Origin: CBDCIS01 sp965217565
Lineage (GTDB): Bacteria > Chloroflexota > Dehalococcoidia > Lucifugimonadales > CATOSD01
Reading direction: 5' to 3'
DNA: 64,000 nt
Assembly: GCA_965217565.1 (NCBI GenBank)
Contig: CBDCIS010000006.1
Coordinates: 372,001 to 436,000, forward strand
Numbering within the stretch: the stretch's first letter is position 1; the number at the start of each line of letters is the position of its first letter. The notes under the pieces are model-generated. The model had not been told where the DNA came from. It worked only from the letters and a program-made list of their open reading frames with translations, and made no database searches. Both the position numbers and the translations under genes were made by a program. Of this stretch, positions 9,404 through 17,806 are shown in pieces.

Positions 9404-9709
9404 TTGGATACGGTTTCAGACGTAGCAGTCATCATAGGTCTAGTGAGAGACATTTTGCTATTGGTACTGCTGGTGGTGGCGCTTCTGGCGGTTATCGTAC
9501 TTCTTCGGAAGGTGACCAATCTTCTCAATTCGGCCAAGCAGATTATGAGTGACGCTCAAGAGCTCGTCTCGACCTTGACGAGTGGGGTGGCTAAACCGGC
9601 TGCCTCGGGATCAGGCGTAGCCTACGGGGCGGGAAAAGTGGGAGCCTTTCTTCTGGGACTGAAGAGACGAAAACGACGGAAAGGAGAAGATAGCAATGGC
9701 AAAGGATGA
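9404..9709 (+). CDS. Single-pass membrane protein, DUF948-like
   Basis: I chose the TTG at 9404, preceded by GCGGAGAG; a GTG at 9326 would add 26 residues without a ribosome-binding site. The protein has one strong membrane helix (DILLLVLLVVALLAVIVLL), then an amphipathic stretch (VTNLLNSAKQIMSDAQELVSTL) and a basic tail (LKRRKRRKGE). This layout resembles DUF948-type envelope proteins that are often encoded with YtxH. Its stop overlaps the start of the YtxH gene by 14 bases, so the two are translationally coupled. Confidence 0.68.
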   Translation: MDTVSDVAVIIGLVRDILLLVLLVVALLAVIVLLRKVTNLLNSAKQIMSDAQELVSTLTSGVAKPAASGSGVAYGAGKVGAFLLGLKRRKRRKGEDSNGKG

Positions 9710-10046
9710 CAACGGCAGTTCGTTTATCGTCGGGTTTTTGGTGGGGGGTTTGGTGGGGGCGGCGATTGGCGTTATGCTTGCACCCAGGTCCGGCTCGGAC
9801 ACCCGCGCCGAGTTGGCGGGACGCAGCGAGGCGTGGCGCACGAGAGCCGAAGAGATGGCGGCTACGCTACGAGAGCGAGTTGGCCCGACCGTCGAGGGCG
9901 TTCGAGAGAGAGTTACCCCTGTGATGGACCAGGTGAACACCCGGCTTGGTCGGACTCAACAGACCCCGAACCCGGAGGCTGACGGGGCGGCAGAGGCCGC
10001 GTCGCCGAGCAGTGGCAGTGAGCAGCCGGCCGAAGGGCGCGCGTAA
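9696..10046 (+). CDS. YtxH domain-containing protein
   Basis: This 116-residue protein starts with a glycine-rich hydrophobic segment (FIVGFLVGGLVGAAIGVMLAP) typical of the YtxH/GvpP family, followed by a charged amphipathic helix region and a disordered Pro/Ser/Glu tail. Family members are membrane-attached stress-related proteins with no known catalysis. AGGAGAAG lies 6 bases upstream of the ATG. A terminator at 10080 closes the two-gene unit. Confidence 0.85.
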   Translation: MAKDDNGSSFIVGFLVGGLVGAAIGVMLAPRSGSDTRAELAGRSEAWRTRAEEMAATLRERVGPTVEGVRERVTPVMDQVNTRLGRTQQTPNPEADGAAEAASPSSGSEQPAEGRA

Positions 10047-10079
10047 CTCCATAAGCTTAAGGAGGCAGACGGCAACGAG

Positions 10080-10114
10080 AGAAGGCCCGGCGCAAGATCT
10101 GCCGGACCTTCTTT
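10080..10114 (+). terminator. Rho-independent terminator after YtxH
   Basis: The arms AGAAGGCCCGGC and GCCGGACCTTCT form a 12-base stem with one mismatch around a short loop, followed by TTC. It lies 34 bases after the YtxH stop. Confidence 0.7.
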
Positions 10115-10146
10115 CATTGCTGGGGAAAGCGCGGGGGAAGGCCTAT

Positions 10147-10986
10147 TCAGGTTGCGGATGAGACCTGCATGGGGTATGAGCCGAAGATTCTGAACATCGA
10201 GGCGCGGGGCTTCATAGCTTCCAGGGCCTCGCTTACTATGGGGTCTAGCCTGTGTCCCTCTATGTCAACCAGGAAGATGTAGCGGCCCAGAGACTCCCTG
10301 GTGGGGCGGGACTCTATCTTGGTCATGTTGATGCGCCGATTGGCTATCTCCGACAATAGGCCGTGCATTGTTCCTGGGGCGTCATGGTCGAAAGAGAAGC
10401 AAATGGATGTCTTGTCAGTGCCCGTTGGGGCATGGTCTGAAGGGGCCAGGATGACGAAGCGGGTGAGGTTGTTGGAGTTGTCCTGTATGTTGCGGGCGAT
10501 GATTTCCGCGCCGTGCAGAGTGGCAGCCCTCTCATTGGCGATGGCCGATGCGGTAACTTCGCTCTTCTGCATCTGGTCGACCGCCGCCGAGGTGCTGAGC
10601 GACGCCACCTGCTCCGCCGTAGGAAAACAGTTCTCGAGGAAGGTGCGGCACTGCGCGAGCGCCTGCGGGTGCGAGAACACGGCCTCGATGTCCTCCAACA
10701 TTGTGCCCGTCTTGACGACCAGGCAATGCTCAATTGGTATCACCAGTTCGTTGCTTATGAATAGCCTGGAATGTTGTATTAGCAGGTCAAGCGTAAAGGT
10801 GACCGAACCCTCAAGGCTGTTCTCGATAGGGACGACGCCTTCGTCGGCAAGCCCTGTATCCACCGCGGTGGCGACAGACGGAATAGACGGGAAAGGAAGC
10901 AGTGTCGCCGACGGGTCGTAGTCGATAGCGGCCTGCTCAGCGTAGGTGCCCGCGGGGCCGAGATAAGCCAGTCGTTTGGTCATCAC
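10147..10986 (-). CDS. pheA: Prephenate dehydratase
   Basis: A monofunctional prephenate dehydratase of 279 residues, converting prephenate to phenylpyruvate for phenylalanine synthesis. It begins with YLGPAGTYAEQAA, has the conserved PIENSLEGSV segment and the catalytic TRF triplet in NLTRFVIL. It ends with an ACT domain carrying ESRPTRESLGRY, the phenylalanine-sensing signature. The first ATG overlaps the TGA of the upstream TrkA-N gene, so it is translated as the last gene of the K+ uptake cluster. That is an unusual partner for this enzyme. Confidence 0.93.
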   Translation of the reverse strand: MMTKRLAYLGPAGTYAEQAAIDYDPSATLLPFPSIPSVATAVDTGLADEGVVPIENSLEGSVTFTLDLLIQHSRLFISNELVIPIEHCLVVKTGTMLEDIEAVFSHPQALAQCRTFLENCFPTAEQVASLSTSAAVDQMQKSEVTASAIANERAATLHGAEIIARNIQDNSNNLTRFVILAPSDHAPTGTDKTSICFSFDHDAPGTMHGLLSEIANRRINMTKIESRPTRESLGRYIFLVDIEGHRLDPIVSEALEAMKPRASMFRIFGSYPMQVSSAT

Positions 10987-11411
10987 GCACTCCCCATTCG
11001 CTCGGCAAGCATTACACTCAGCTCTTCCTGCATCTTGTTCACCACGAGGCCGGTGGCGCTTATGGTGACGCCGACGCCAAGCAGGTCGAACAGGCGCTCG
11101 TGATCGGGAACGTTGACGACGGCGACGATGCGTTCGATTCCAAAACGGTGTCTGGCCATCTGGCAGGCGACGAGGTTTTCGTCATCCCTCGCGGTGGCCG
11201 CGATGAGTGCGTCGGCCCTGTTAGCGCCCGCCCTCAACAACACGCCGGACTCTGTGCCGTCGCCCAAAACTGTAACGCTTCCCAACTCTTCGTTGACCGC
11301 GTCGCAATTGGCAGCCTCCCTGTCAATGAGGGTGACTTCATGGTCTTTTTCCAGGAGCCATTTCGTCAGGGAGGCCCCGATTCTAGTTGCGCCAACTATG
11401 ACGAAGTACAT
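10983..11411 (-). CDS. Single-domain TrkA-N (KTN/RCK) NAD-binding protein
   Basis: This 142-residue protein has an RCK/KTN Rossmann fold only: IVGATRIGASLTKWL binds the nucleotide, VTLIDRE ends strand 2, and VLGDGTESGVLLRAG is the conserved KTN segment. There is no TrkA-C domain, although most TrkA proteins have one. The gene is 59 bases downstream of a second single-domain TrkA-N gene. I infer that the pair acts together as gating subunits for the TrkH channel encoded upstream. Confidence 0.87.
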   Translation of the reverse strand: MYFVIVGATRIGASLTKWLLEKDHEVTLIDREAANCDAVNEELGSVTVLGDGTESGVLLRAGANRADALIAATARDDENLVACQMARHRFGIERIVAVVNVPDHERLFDLLGVGVTISATGLVVNKMQEELSVMLAERMGSA

Positions 11412-11470
11412 TGAACTGCTCCGAGGCGCCGGTGGACGCGACTCGCCACGGGACCCTCGTCATACCGTGT

Positions 11471-11914
11471 TCAGGTAGCCTCCGACAAGATCATGTCGCT
11501 GACGAATTGTGTAGCGCTAATGGCAACGATGCCAAGTCCATTATACATTTCTGTTCTGGTGGTGTCATTCATGCGGCAGATGACGTTGGGAACGCCAAAA
11601 ATACGCTTTGCCGTCTGGGCGCACAATGCGTTGAGCGTATCTTTGTTGGTCACCGCAATGAAGACGTCCGCCTCCTGGCAGTTGGCCTTAACCAGGGGGC
11701 GGTTCAGCGTGCCATCTCCCACGATAGGGATAATCTGCCTGTCGGTGACCATCCCAGGGGGGAGCCGCTCGAAGGCCTCGGCGTTCACGTCTAGGATGTG
11801 TACGGTGTTCCCGCGCTCAGCCAAGGCGATGGATATGGAGGCCCCAAGCCGCCCGCAGCCCACGACGACTACACGCTTTGCGCCTGAGTCGCTTTGTGCA
11901 AATGGCGTTAGCAT
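11471..11914 (-). CDS. Single-domain TrkA-N (KTN/RCK) NAD-binding protein
   Basis: A 147-residue RCK/KTN domain with VVVVGCGRLGASISIAL as the dinucleotide loop, VHILDV, and IVGDGTLNRPLVKANC. Like its neighbour it lacks a TrkA-C domain. The sequence is related to, but clearly different from, the gene at 10983, so the duplication is old. Its start lies about 50 bases after the stop of the universal stress protein gene, same strand. Confidence 0.87.
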   Translation of the reverse strand: MLTPFAQSDSGAKRVVVVGCGRLGASISIALAERGNTVHILDVNAEAFERLPPGMVTDRQIIPIVGDGTLNRPLVKANCQEADVFIAVTNKDTLNALCAQTAKRIFGVPNVICRMNDTTRTEMYNGLGIVAISATQFVSDMILSEAT

Positions 11915-11962
11915 TTTGTCTCAAACGCAGCCTTCGAAGGGAGTATGGCGGCGACCGGCCTA

Positions 11963-12499
11963 TTAGCTGCTCAGGGAGCCGCCTGAGCGGGCGGTTGTCA
12001 GAGACGCGAAGGGGCGGCGTTGTCGGCGTGCCCGTCGGCGTTGACCGTTGTGGCCGTTGCCGTTGGCGCGGGGCTTCGAGGCCGAGTCTCGCCACACTAT
12101 GACACGGCAGGGCGCGTTTTTGAGAACGTAGGGGATGGTGTCGCCCAACGAAAAGACGCCGTAACGCTCGGCGAACGGTGTGCCGAGCACAACTGTGTCC
12201 ACGCCCTTATCGACGGCTTCACGGACGACCGCGGCGCCAGTCTGCCTTGCCTGGACCAGTTCTGCTTCCGGCTTGCACTTGAAGAGTTTTGCGACATCCT
12301 CCACGTGCTTCAGAACCTCTTCCCCCTTGGCGGTCGCGGGGGCTATCTCCGCGTCAACCGGCAAGCCCCTTTCCACCTCGATCACGTACACTATGTAGAG
12401 CTTGTCCTTAGGGGAATTGATCAGTTCGCACGCCAGCTTTACCGCATCTTCATCACTAGGTTCTCCCTGCACCGCTACCAGGACAGATGACGTAAGCAT
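11963..12499 (-). CDS. Universal stress protein (UspA family)
   Basis: I place the start at 12499 because AGAGAAGAGAG precedes it; the longer frame to 12550 runs into an inverted-repeat element. The 178-residue product has a UspA fold: SSVLVAVQGEPSDEDAVKLA opens strand 1, and VVLGTPFAERYGVFSLG, then CRVIVWR, stands at the ATP-binding and final-strand positions. The standard GxxGxxxxS motif is only loosely kept, so ATP binding is uncertain. A basic tail (NGQRRRARRQRRPFAS) extends beyond the fold. Its place inside a trk cluster suggests a role in regulating K+ transport. Confidence 0.83.
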   Translation of the reverse strand: MLTSSVLVAVQGEPSDEDAVKLACELINSPKDKLYIVYVIEVERGLPVDAEIAPATAKGEEVLKHVEDVAKLFKCKPEAELVQARQTGAAVVREAVDKGVDTVVLGTPFAERYGVFSLGDTIPYVLKNAPCRVIVWRDSASKPRANGNGHNGQRRRARRQRRPFASLTTARSGGSLSS

Positions 12500-12514
12500 C
12501 TCACTCTCTTCTCT

Positions 12515-12655
12515 GTGCTTAGAAACTATCTCAGAAATAGGCTTGGGCATGGAAATCGCGTTTCGCTAACCCTGTGGATTGCCGAGCACGGTGAGCCACA
12601 GCGGGGGTTCCCGCGAAAGCGGGAACAAGGAACTTTTGATATAGTCTCTTAGCGC
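12515..12655. mobile_element. 141-bp MITE-like inverted-repeat element, copy 1
   Basis: The ends are imperfect terminal inverted repeats of about 22 bases (GTGCTTAGAAACTATCTCAG at the left, its near-complement at the right). The interior carries GATTGCCGAGC, GGTGAGCC and a palindrome GGTTCCCGC/GCGGGAAC. A second copy is at 52574-52712 with the same ends, centre and length. No coding capacity. The left end abuts the 5' region of the universal stress protein gene, so it may contribute leader or promoter sequence. Confidence 0.75.
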
Positions 12656-12791
12656 TCACGAACTACGTGGGCCGCATTAATACTAAGCGCCATCCGGAGC
12701 GGTTCGCAAGGTGATTTACGGCGCGTCTTTCTGTGATGTCACCAATATACGGAGGTTCAGGCGCGTCGCGTGATGAGGTCCCCATAGGGCA

Positions 12792-13457
12792 TCAGTCGGC
12801 CGCGAGCTCCAACCTCTCCACCAAATCGTCCCTTCCAGCCAGCAGAAGCCAGTCACCCTCCTTGAACCTCTCGCCCGGGTCCGGATTGAGAGTGATGTCG
12901 TTGCCCCTCTGAATGGCCAACACGGCAAGGCCGTACTTGTCCCGGGGGCTCGAGAATCCCATTTCCTTGAGGCTCATGTCGGCGAAGCGGTCGGGGATAC
13001 GCAGCTTGCTTACGCCGAAGTTAGGCGTAAGCTCCAGGTACTCCTGCACGTTGGGGTTGAACATGTTGTGCGCCAAGCGGACGCCCATCTCGGATTCGAC
13101 GTGTACCACCTTGTCCACGCCAACGCGCTCCAGCGTGTTTTTGTGAAGGTCGTTGTGGGCTCTGGAGACCACGTAGGGCACGCCCATGGTCTTGAGAAGC
13201 ACAGACGCCATGACGTTTGAGACTATGTCGAGGCCAATGGCAACCACGGCGGCGTCGTAATCGTTTATGCCAAGCTCTCTGAGTATCGCCTCGTTGGTGG
13301 CGTCGCCCGCCAGGGCGTGAGTTGCCTGGCCCATAATGTCCTGGACGCGACTCTCGTCCTTGTCCATCGCCAGCACATCGTGCCCGAGGTTGTACAGCGA
13401 TCTTGTGACAGCCGAACCGAAGCGTCCAAGTCCTATGACAACCACTTGCCTTTTCAT
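12792..13457 (-). CDS. trkA: TrkA/KtrA-type K+ uptake regulatory subunit
   Basis: A 221-residue KTN protein with both usual domains. Residues 1-120 form the NAD(H)-binding RCK_N fold (VVIGLGRFGSAVTRSL, LAMDKDESR, AGDATNEAILRELG). Residues 135-221 form an RCK_C/TrkA-C domain ending GERFKEGDWLLLAGRDDLVERL. This is the KtrA architecture, the peripheral gating subunit of Trk/Ktr potassium channels. It lies 67 bases downstream of trkH on the same strand and is the obvious partner of that channel. Confidence 0.92.
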   Translation of the reverse strand: MKRQVVVIGLGRFGSAVTRSLYNLGHDVLAMDKDESRVQDIMGQATHALAGDATNEAILRELGINDYDAAVVAIGLDIVSNVMASVLLKTMGVPYVVSRAHNDLHKNTLERVGVDKVVHVESEMGVRLAHNMFNPNVQEYLELTPNFGVSKLRIPDRFADMSLKEMGFSSPRDKYGLAVLAIQRGNDITLNPDPGERFKEGDWLLLAGRDDLVERLELAAD

Positions 13458-13524
13458 CGCATCTCACCTGAAGGGATCAGAGGATAGTCGCCAGTGGCGA
13501 TAGAGTTGCACTTGCCCCATCATT

Positions 13525-14955
13525 TCAACCTATTGTAACGCTTTCTTGCGCGTAGCGGTAGATGTCGCCCTCCGTGCGTTGGGCTAGAGCTAGACCCAGG
13601 GTTACGGGCCCGATCCTGCCGATGAACATGGCCCCAATGAGAATGAGGTGTCCCCAGGAAGAGAGGAGAGGAGTAACGCCCATGCTCAGCCCCACCGTGC
13701 CAGCGGCGGAGACGCTTTCGAAGAACAGGTCGATGAACTGGAGTTCGCCTTCGGAAAAGCTGAGCATGAGCGCGCACAAGAACACAAACGCGGTAGAAGC
13801 GGCACCAATGACCATCGCCCTCTGCACATGCGCCTGTGGTATCTCTCTGCCGAACGCCGATGCGTGCGCCCTGCCTTTGAGTGTTGACAATACCGCCACA
13901 AGTATGACGCCAAACGTATTTACCTTGATGCCACCAGCCACCGAGCCGGAGGCTCCTCCGACGAACATGAGGCTGCTGAAGAAGAGACTGGTCTGCTGCT
14001 CCGTTTCCCCAAAGTCCACAGTGCTGAAGCCGGCGGTTCTGCCGCTGGTGGACTCAACGAATGAAACCAGCAGTTTGTCTTTCACCGGCAGCAGGCCTAG
14101 AGTGTCTGCGTTCTGATACTCTGAGGCGAAGAACATTCCAGCGCCTATCAACAGCAGCGCGCCGGTGACAATGAGCACCAACTTGGTGTTGAGGGTGAAG
14201 AGCGAAAACCTGCGAAATCGCGCAAGGTCTGCCATTACGGCATAGCCGATGCTACCCAAGATTATTAGCAGCACCATTGCGCCTAGGATGACTACGTCGT
14301 CCTGGAACCCGGCCAGTCCGTCGGGCCCGGTGAGCGCGACGAATCCAGCGTTGTTGAAGCTCGACACCGAGAGGAAGGCGGCCTGCCAGACGGCCTCAGC
14401 CGGCGGGAGGATGAACCAGAATCTCAAGAGCAGGATCGCGAAGCCGACCAACTGGATCGCCGACGCCACGAGAACGATTCCGACCGTTAGTCGAACCAGT
14501 CCACCTAGCTGGTTGACTCCCAGACTCTCCCTTACGAGAAGGCGCTGGGCCAGGGTTACGCGCTGTCCAATGAGTATCAGGAGGAATGTGGCGATGGTCA
14601 TGAATCCCAGCCCGCCCACGAAGACCATGGCCAGGATGAAGACCTGCCCAATCCGCGTCCAGTAAGCGGCGGTGTCCTCGATTACGAGGCCTGTAACGGT
14701 GACTGCCGACACGGCAGTAAAGAAGGCTTTCATGAAGGGTGTGAAGCCCTCTCCGTGATGCACGAAAGGCAGGAGCAGAAGGGCCGTGCCAAGCATGATG
14801 AGGCCCGCAAAGGCGTACACGAGAATCAGAGGAGAAGCCGATGCCCTCGACGTCGACTTGCGCGATGCGACGGTCAGCCGCACGGGGCCTATCTGGGCCT
14901 GTCGAGGATGCCGGACTACCGTATCGCCGGGCTTGGGACTCCAATTATCTCGCAA
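13525..14955 (-). CDS. trkH: TrkH/KtrB family potassium uptake channel
   Basis: An integral membrane K+ transporter with the four-repeat pore typical of TrkH/KtrB. Selectivity-loop-like segments appear at SAVTVTGL, SSFNNAGF, TSGRTAGFS and SAAGTVGLS. I place the start at the TTG at 14955, preceded by AAGAGGAA, giving 476 residues. The longer frame to 15051 begins inside the promoter's -35 box and cannot be wholly translated from that promoter. An ATG at 15015 would be leaderless. The trkA gene follows. Confidence 0.88.
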   Translation of the reverse strand: MRDNWSPKPGDTVVRHPRQAQIGPVRLTVASRKSTSRASASPLILVYAFAGLIMLGTALLLLPFVHHGEGFTPFMKAFFTAVSAVTVTGLVIEDTAAYWTRIGQVFILAMVFVGGLGFMTIATFLLILIGQRVTLAQRLLVRESLGVNQLGGLVRLTVGIVLVASAIQLVGFAILLLRFWFILPPAEAVWQAAFLSVSSFNNAGFVALTGPDGLAGFQDDVVILGAMVLLIILGSIGYAVMADLARFRRFSLFTLNTKLVLIVTGALLLIGAGMFFASEYQNADTLGLLPVKDKLLVSFVESTSGRTAGFSTVDFGETEQQTSLFFSSLMFVGGASGSVAGGIKVNTFGVILVAVLSTLKGRAHASAFGREIPQAHVQRAMVIGAASTAFVFLCALMLSFSEGELQFIDLFFESVSAAGTVGLSMGVTPLLSSWGHLILIGAMFIGRIGPVTLGLALAQRTEGDIYRYAQESVTIG

Positions 14956-15022
14956 TGCGTTCCTCTTGCATGCGCTCGTCTCGTATGTATCCGTGCACCG
15001 GTATGGGCGCGGCATCTCTGGG

Positions 15023-15051
15023 ATTCTATGGATGAGCTTGCGCAATGTCAA
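15023..15051 (-). promoter_or_regulatory. Sigma-70-type promoter for trkH
   Basis: On the minus strand TTGACA (15051-15046) and TAGAAT (15028-15023) are separated by 17 bases. The predicted transcription start near 15016 is about 60 bases upstream of the TTG start chosen for trkH. Confidence 0.68.
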
Positions 15052-15153
15052 TTATCAGTGCGTAAGTTGGCCCGTCAATACGCTTGAACTTTGTAAGGGG
15101 TTATATTAAGTTGCGCGTTGAACGATAGTATCCCCTGTGGAGAGATAGCCGCG

Positions 15154-15702
15154 ATGAATCTGAGGAAACGTCCTGTTGGGACCTTCGAGAACATAATGGC
15201 CGGTTTGTGGGACAGGGAAATTGGTTCGAGGTTCCCTAACTGCGCCTTTCAGTGCGGCCTGGCGACGGTCTCTCTCATCATCATCCTACTGCTAGAGGAC
15301 GCGGTGTTTCACGCAGCTATAATCGTAGCGGTGGGTTCAACGGCGTTCGTGGTATTCATTGTGCCGGACAGCGTGGCGGCGACTCCGCGCAGGGTGATTG
15401 GGGGACACGCCGTAGCCGTCGTCTGTGGCACGGCGTTCGCGTTCGCGTTGCAGATTTCGGCGTTGGCGTCGATGTCCGAAGGGTTTCCCCAGGCCCGTGA
15501 AGTCTCCGCGGCCCTTGCGGTAGGCATTAGCATCTTCCTTATGGTGCTCACCAACACAGAGCATCCGCCGGCGGCTGGAACGGCCCTGGGTCTCCTGATA
15601 CCTGACTGGTCGATATCCGCGGTGGCCTTCATACTCATCAGCGCATTGGTGCTATCCATCGTTCGCATCATATTGCGGCCCAAGCTCATAAACCTTCTCT
15701 AG
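15154..15702 (+). CDS. HPP family membrane protein
   Basis: Start at the ATG at 15154, preceded by GGAGAGA; an upstream TTG at 15118 has no such site. The 182-residue protein has four predicted membrane helices and the family-naming HPP motif in TNTEHPPAAGTALG. HPP proteins are integral membrane proteins; some plastid members transport nitrite, but the bacterial substrate is generally unknown. It is divergent from trkH and followed closely by an epimerase gene. Confidence 0.86.
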   Translation: MNLRKRPVGTFENIMAGLWDREIGSRFPNCAFQCGLATVSLIIILLLEDAVFHAAIIVAVGSTAFVVFIVPDSVAATPRRVIGGHAVAVVCGTAFAFALQISALASMSEGFPQAREVSAALAVGISIFLMVLTNTEHPPAAGTALGLLIPDWSISAVAFILISALVLSIVRIILRPKLINLL

Positions 15703-15729
15703 CCCATATATCGGAGAAACTCGCATTAG

Positions 15730-16668
15730 ATGAAGATTCTGGTTACCGGCGGCGCGGGGTTTATCGCCTCTCACATAGTTGACGCGCTGGTGGAGGCGGG
15801 CCATTCCGTAGCGACCGTGGATGACTTTTCGGCGGGCCAGGAGGACAACCTGAACCCCCGCGCGCGTCTGCACAGGATCAGCGTCACCGACTTCGACGCG
15901 CTCGACGGCGTATTCGCAAGCGAGAAACCAGACGTCGTCTATCACCTTGCGGCGCAGACCAGCGTTCGTCGCTCCATGGCGGACCCCCCCTTCGACGCCT
16001 GCGTAAACATCCTGGGTTCCATCAACACCCTTCAGAGTTGTGTGAATCACGGCTCGAAGAGAATCGTGTTCTCATCGACCTGCGCGGTCTATTCGGAGCC
16101 GGGACACGCGCCCGTGAACGAGTCTCACTCCGTTCGTCCCCAGTCGGCCTACGGGATGGCCAAGCACACCGTGGAAAGCTACATCAGGTTCTACTCCGAG
16201 ACTTACGGGTTGAGATACAAGGTCTTGCGGTACGGCAACGTGTACGGTCCCAGGCAAGACCCGCTCGGCGAGGCGGGCGTGGTGGCCATATTCACGAACC
16301 AGATGCTGGGCGGCGTCCAGCCCGCGATATTCGGCGACGGCACGAAGACTCGCGACTACGTCTTCGTAAAGGACGTGGTCGCGGCGAACACAATGGCCCT
16401 GGGCGAAAGGGGAGACAACGAGGTCTATAACATCGCGCGGGGCATCGAAACGTCGGACTTCGAGATTTTCGACGCGGTGCGCGGCGCGACCGACTCGAAC
16501 ATAGAGCCGGTCTATCTGGAGAAGAGACCGGGTGAAGCCGACAGGATAAGCCTAGACTGCTCGAAGGCAAAAAGCCTCATGGGGTGGTCGCCCACCACCG
16601 GGCTGGGCGATGGGATTCTCCAGGTCGTGGCTCACGTCCGCCAGCGCCTCGAACAGGACAATCGGTAG
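15730..16668 (+). CDS. NAD-dependent epimerase/dehydratase (GalE-like)
   Basis: A 312-residue extended SDR: VTGGAGFIASHIVDAL binds NAD, HLAAQTSVRRS follows, and the catalytic SSTCAVYSE and YGMAK (YxxxK) lie near residues 118 and 140. Asn-Val-Tyr-Gly-Pro-Arg in the substrate loop fits UDP-glucose 4-epimerase-like enzymes. I infer nucleotide-sugar epimerisation for envelope polysaccharide, but no glycan operon surrounds it. Confidence 0.88.
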   Translation: MKILVTGGAGFIASHIVDALVEAGHSVATVDDFSAGQEDNLNPRARLHRISVTDFDALDGVFASEKPDVVYHLAAQTSVRRSMADPPFDACVNILGSINTLQSCVNHGSKRIVFSSTCAVYSEPGHAPVNESHSVRPQSAYGMAKHTVESYIRFYSETYGLRYKVLRYGNVYGPRQDPLGEAGVVAIFTNQMLGGVQPAIFGDGTKTRDYVFVKDVVAANTMALGERGDNEVYNIARGIETSDFEIFDAVRGATDSNIEPVYLEKRPGEADRISLDCSKAKSLMGWSPTTGLGDGILQVVAHVRQRLEQDNR

Positions 16669-16750
16669 AAAGACGCTCCCCAGCGACGCCTATTCCGCAT
16701 CCTAACCTTCCTCCTCCTTCGACGGGGGGTAGGGAGTGGGTGACCGTAGC

Positions 16751-17509
16751 CTACCCTCTGCCGATGTAGGGCATCGTGGTGGCCATGATGGTCATGAATT
16801 GCACATTGGCTTCCAGTGGGAGGTTCGCCATGTAGAGCACCGCGCGCGCCACGTCGTCCGAGTTCATGGTAGGCTCGGCCATCACCGAGCCGTTGGCCTG
16901 CGGGACGCCGCCGCTCATCCTGGAGGTCATCTCTGTCGCGGCGTTGCCGATGTCGATCTGGCCGCACGCGATGTTGTATTTGCGCCCATCGAGGGACGCC
17001 GACTTGGTGAGGCCGGTCATGCCGTGCTTGGTGGCGGTGTAGGGCGCGGAGTTCGGCCTCGGGACGTGTGCCGAGATGGAGGCGTTGTTGATGATGCGGC
17101 CGCCCATGGGCTCCTGGCTCTTCATCATCTTGAACGCCTGCTGGGTGCAGAGGAACGCGCCGGTCAGGTTGGTGTCCACGACGGACTGCCATTGCTCGAA
17201 GGTCAGGTCTTCCAGCAGCACGCCGGGCGCTCCGAAACCCGCGTTGTTGAAGAGCAAGTCGAGCCGACCAAACGCCTCCTTTGTACTGGCGAACAGCGCT
17301 TGGACCGAGTCTGGGTCGCCCACGTCCGTTGGAACGACGAGGGCGCGGGAGCCGGAGTCCCCCGCTTCGCTCTTCGTAGATTCGAGAGGCTCCCGCCTGC
17401 GCCCGGCAAGCGCAACGGAGTATCCTTCGCTCAAGAGAAGAAGCGCCGTTCGTTTGCCGATTCCGGTTCCCGCTCCCGTGATAATGGCTACCTTTCCATC
17501 TGAGTTCAT
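16751..17509 (-). CDS. Short-chain dehydrogenase/reductase
   Basis: The start at 17509 follows GAGGTG; the longer frame to 17611 has no ribosome-binding site. The 252-residue product is a classical SDR: TGAGTGIGKRTALLL, NNAGFGAPG, the catalytic serine in NNASISAHV, and YTATK as YxxxK. A C-terminal segment with MSGGVPQANGSVMAEPTMNS is typical of SDRs annotated as 3-oxoacyl-ACP-reductase-like. The substrate is unknown. Confidence 0.87.
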   Translation of the reverse strand: MNSDGKVAIITGAGTGIGKRTALLLLSEGYSVALAGRRREPLESTKSEAGDSGSRALVVPTDVGDPDSVQALFASTKEAFGRLDLLFNNAGFGAPGVLLEDLTFEQWQSVVDTNLTGAFLCTQQAFKMMKSQEPMGGRIINNASISAHVPRPNSAPYTATKHGMTGLTKSASLDGRKYNIACGQIDIGNAATEMTSRMSGGVPQANGSVMAEPTMNSDDVARAVLYMANLPLEANVQFMTIMATTMPYIGRG

Positions 17510-17701
17510 CTGACACCTCGTCTCCGAATGGCACAACCTGGCGTTGCTTTGAGAGCGCCGGTTGCCTGCTGACGTTCCCAATCGTGCGAGAATCGTCGCG
17601 TCCGACCGCATCGCTCTTCTAAGTTAACACGTCTCCGAATCAATGCCAACGTAAATGCGGAATGGGGAGCGAGTTGTAGTCCCTGTAAGCGAGCGCGAGC
17701 A

Positions 17702-17730
17702 TTGGCTGCATTTTGGGGATGTAGTATGAT
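17702..17730 (+). promoter_or_regulatory. Putative promoter of the DUF1800-NHL-DUF1501 operon
   Basis: TTGGCT (17702-17707) and TATGAT (17725-17730) have a 17-base spacer, about 75 bases before the DUF1800 start. Confidence 0.5.
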
Positions 17731-17806
17731 ATGATTTGGAACCGGAGTACATAGGCAAGCCTCCACAGGCAGGGGCTGCAAGAAGGCTGAGCCGCGGAGA
17801 GCCACA

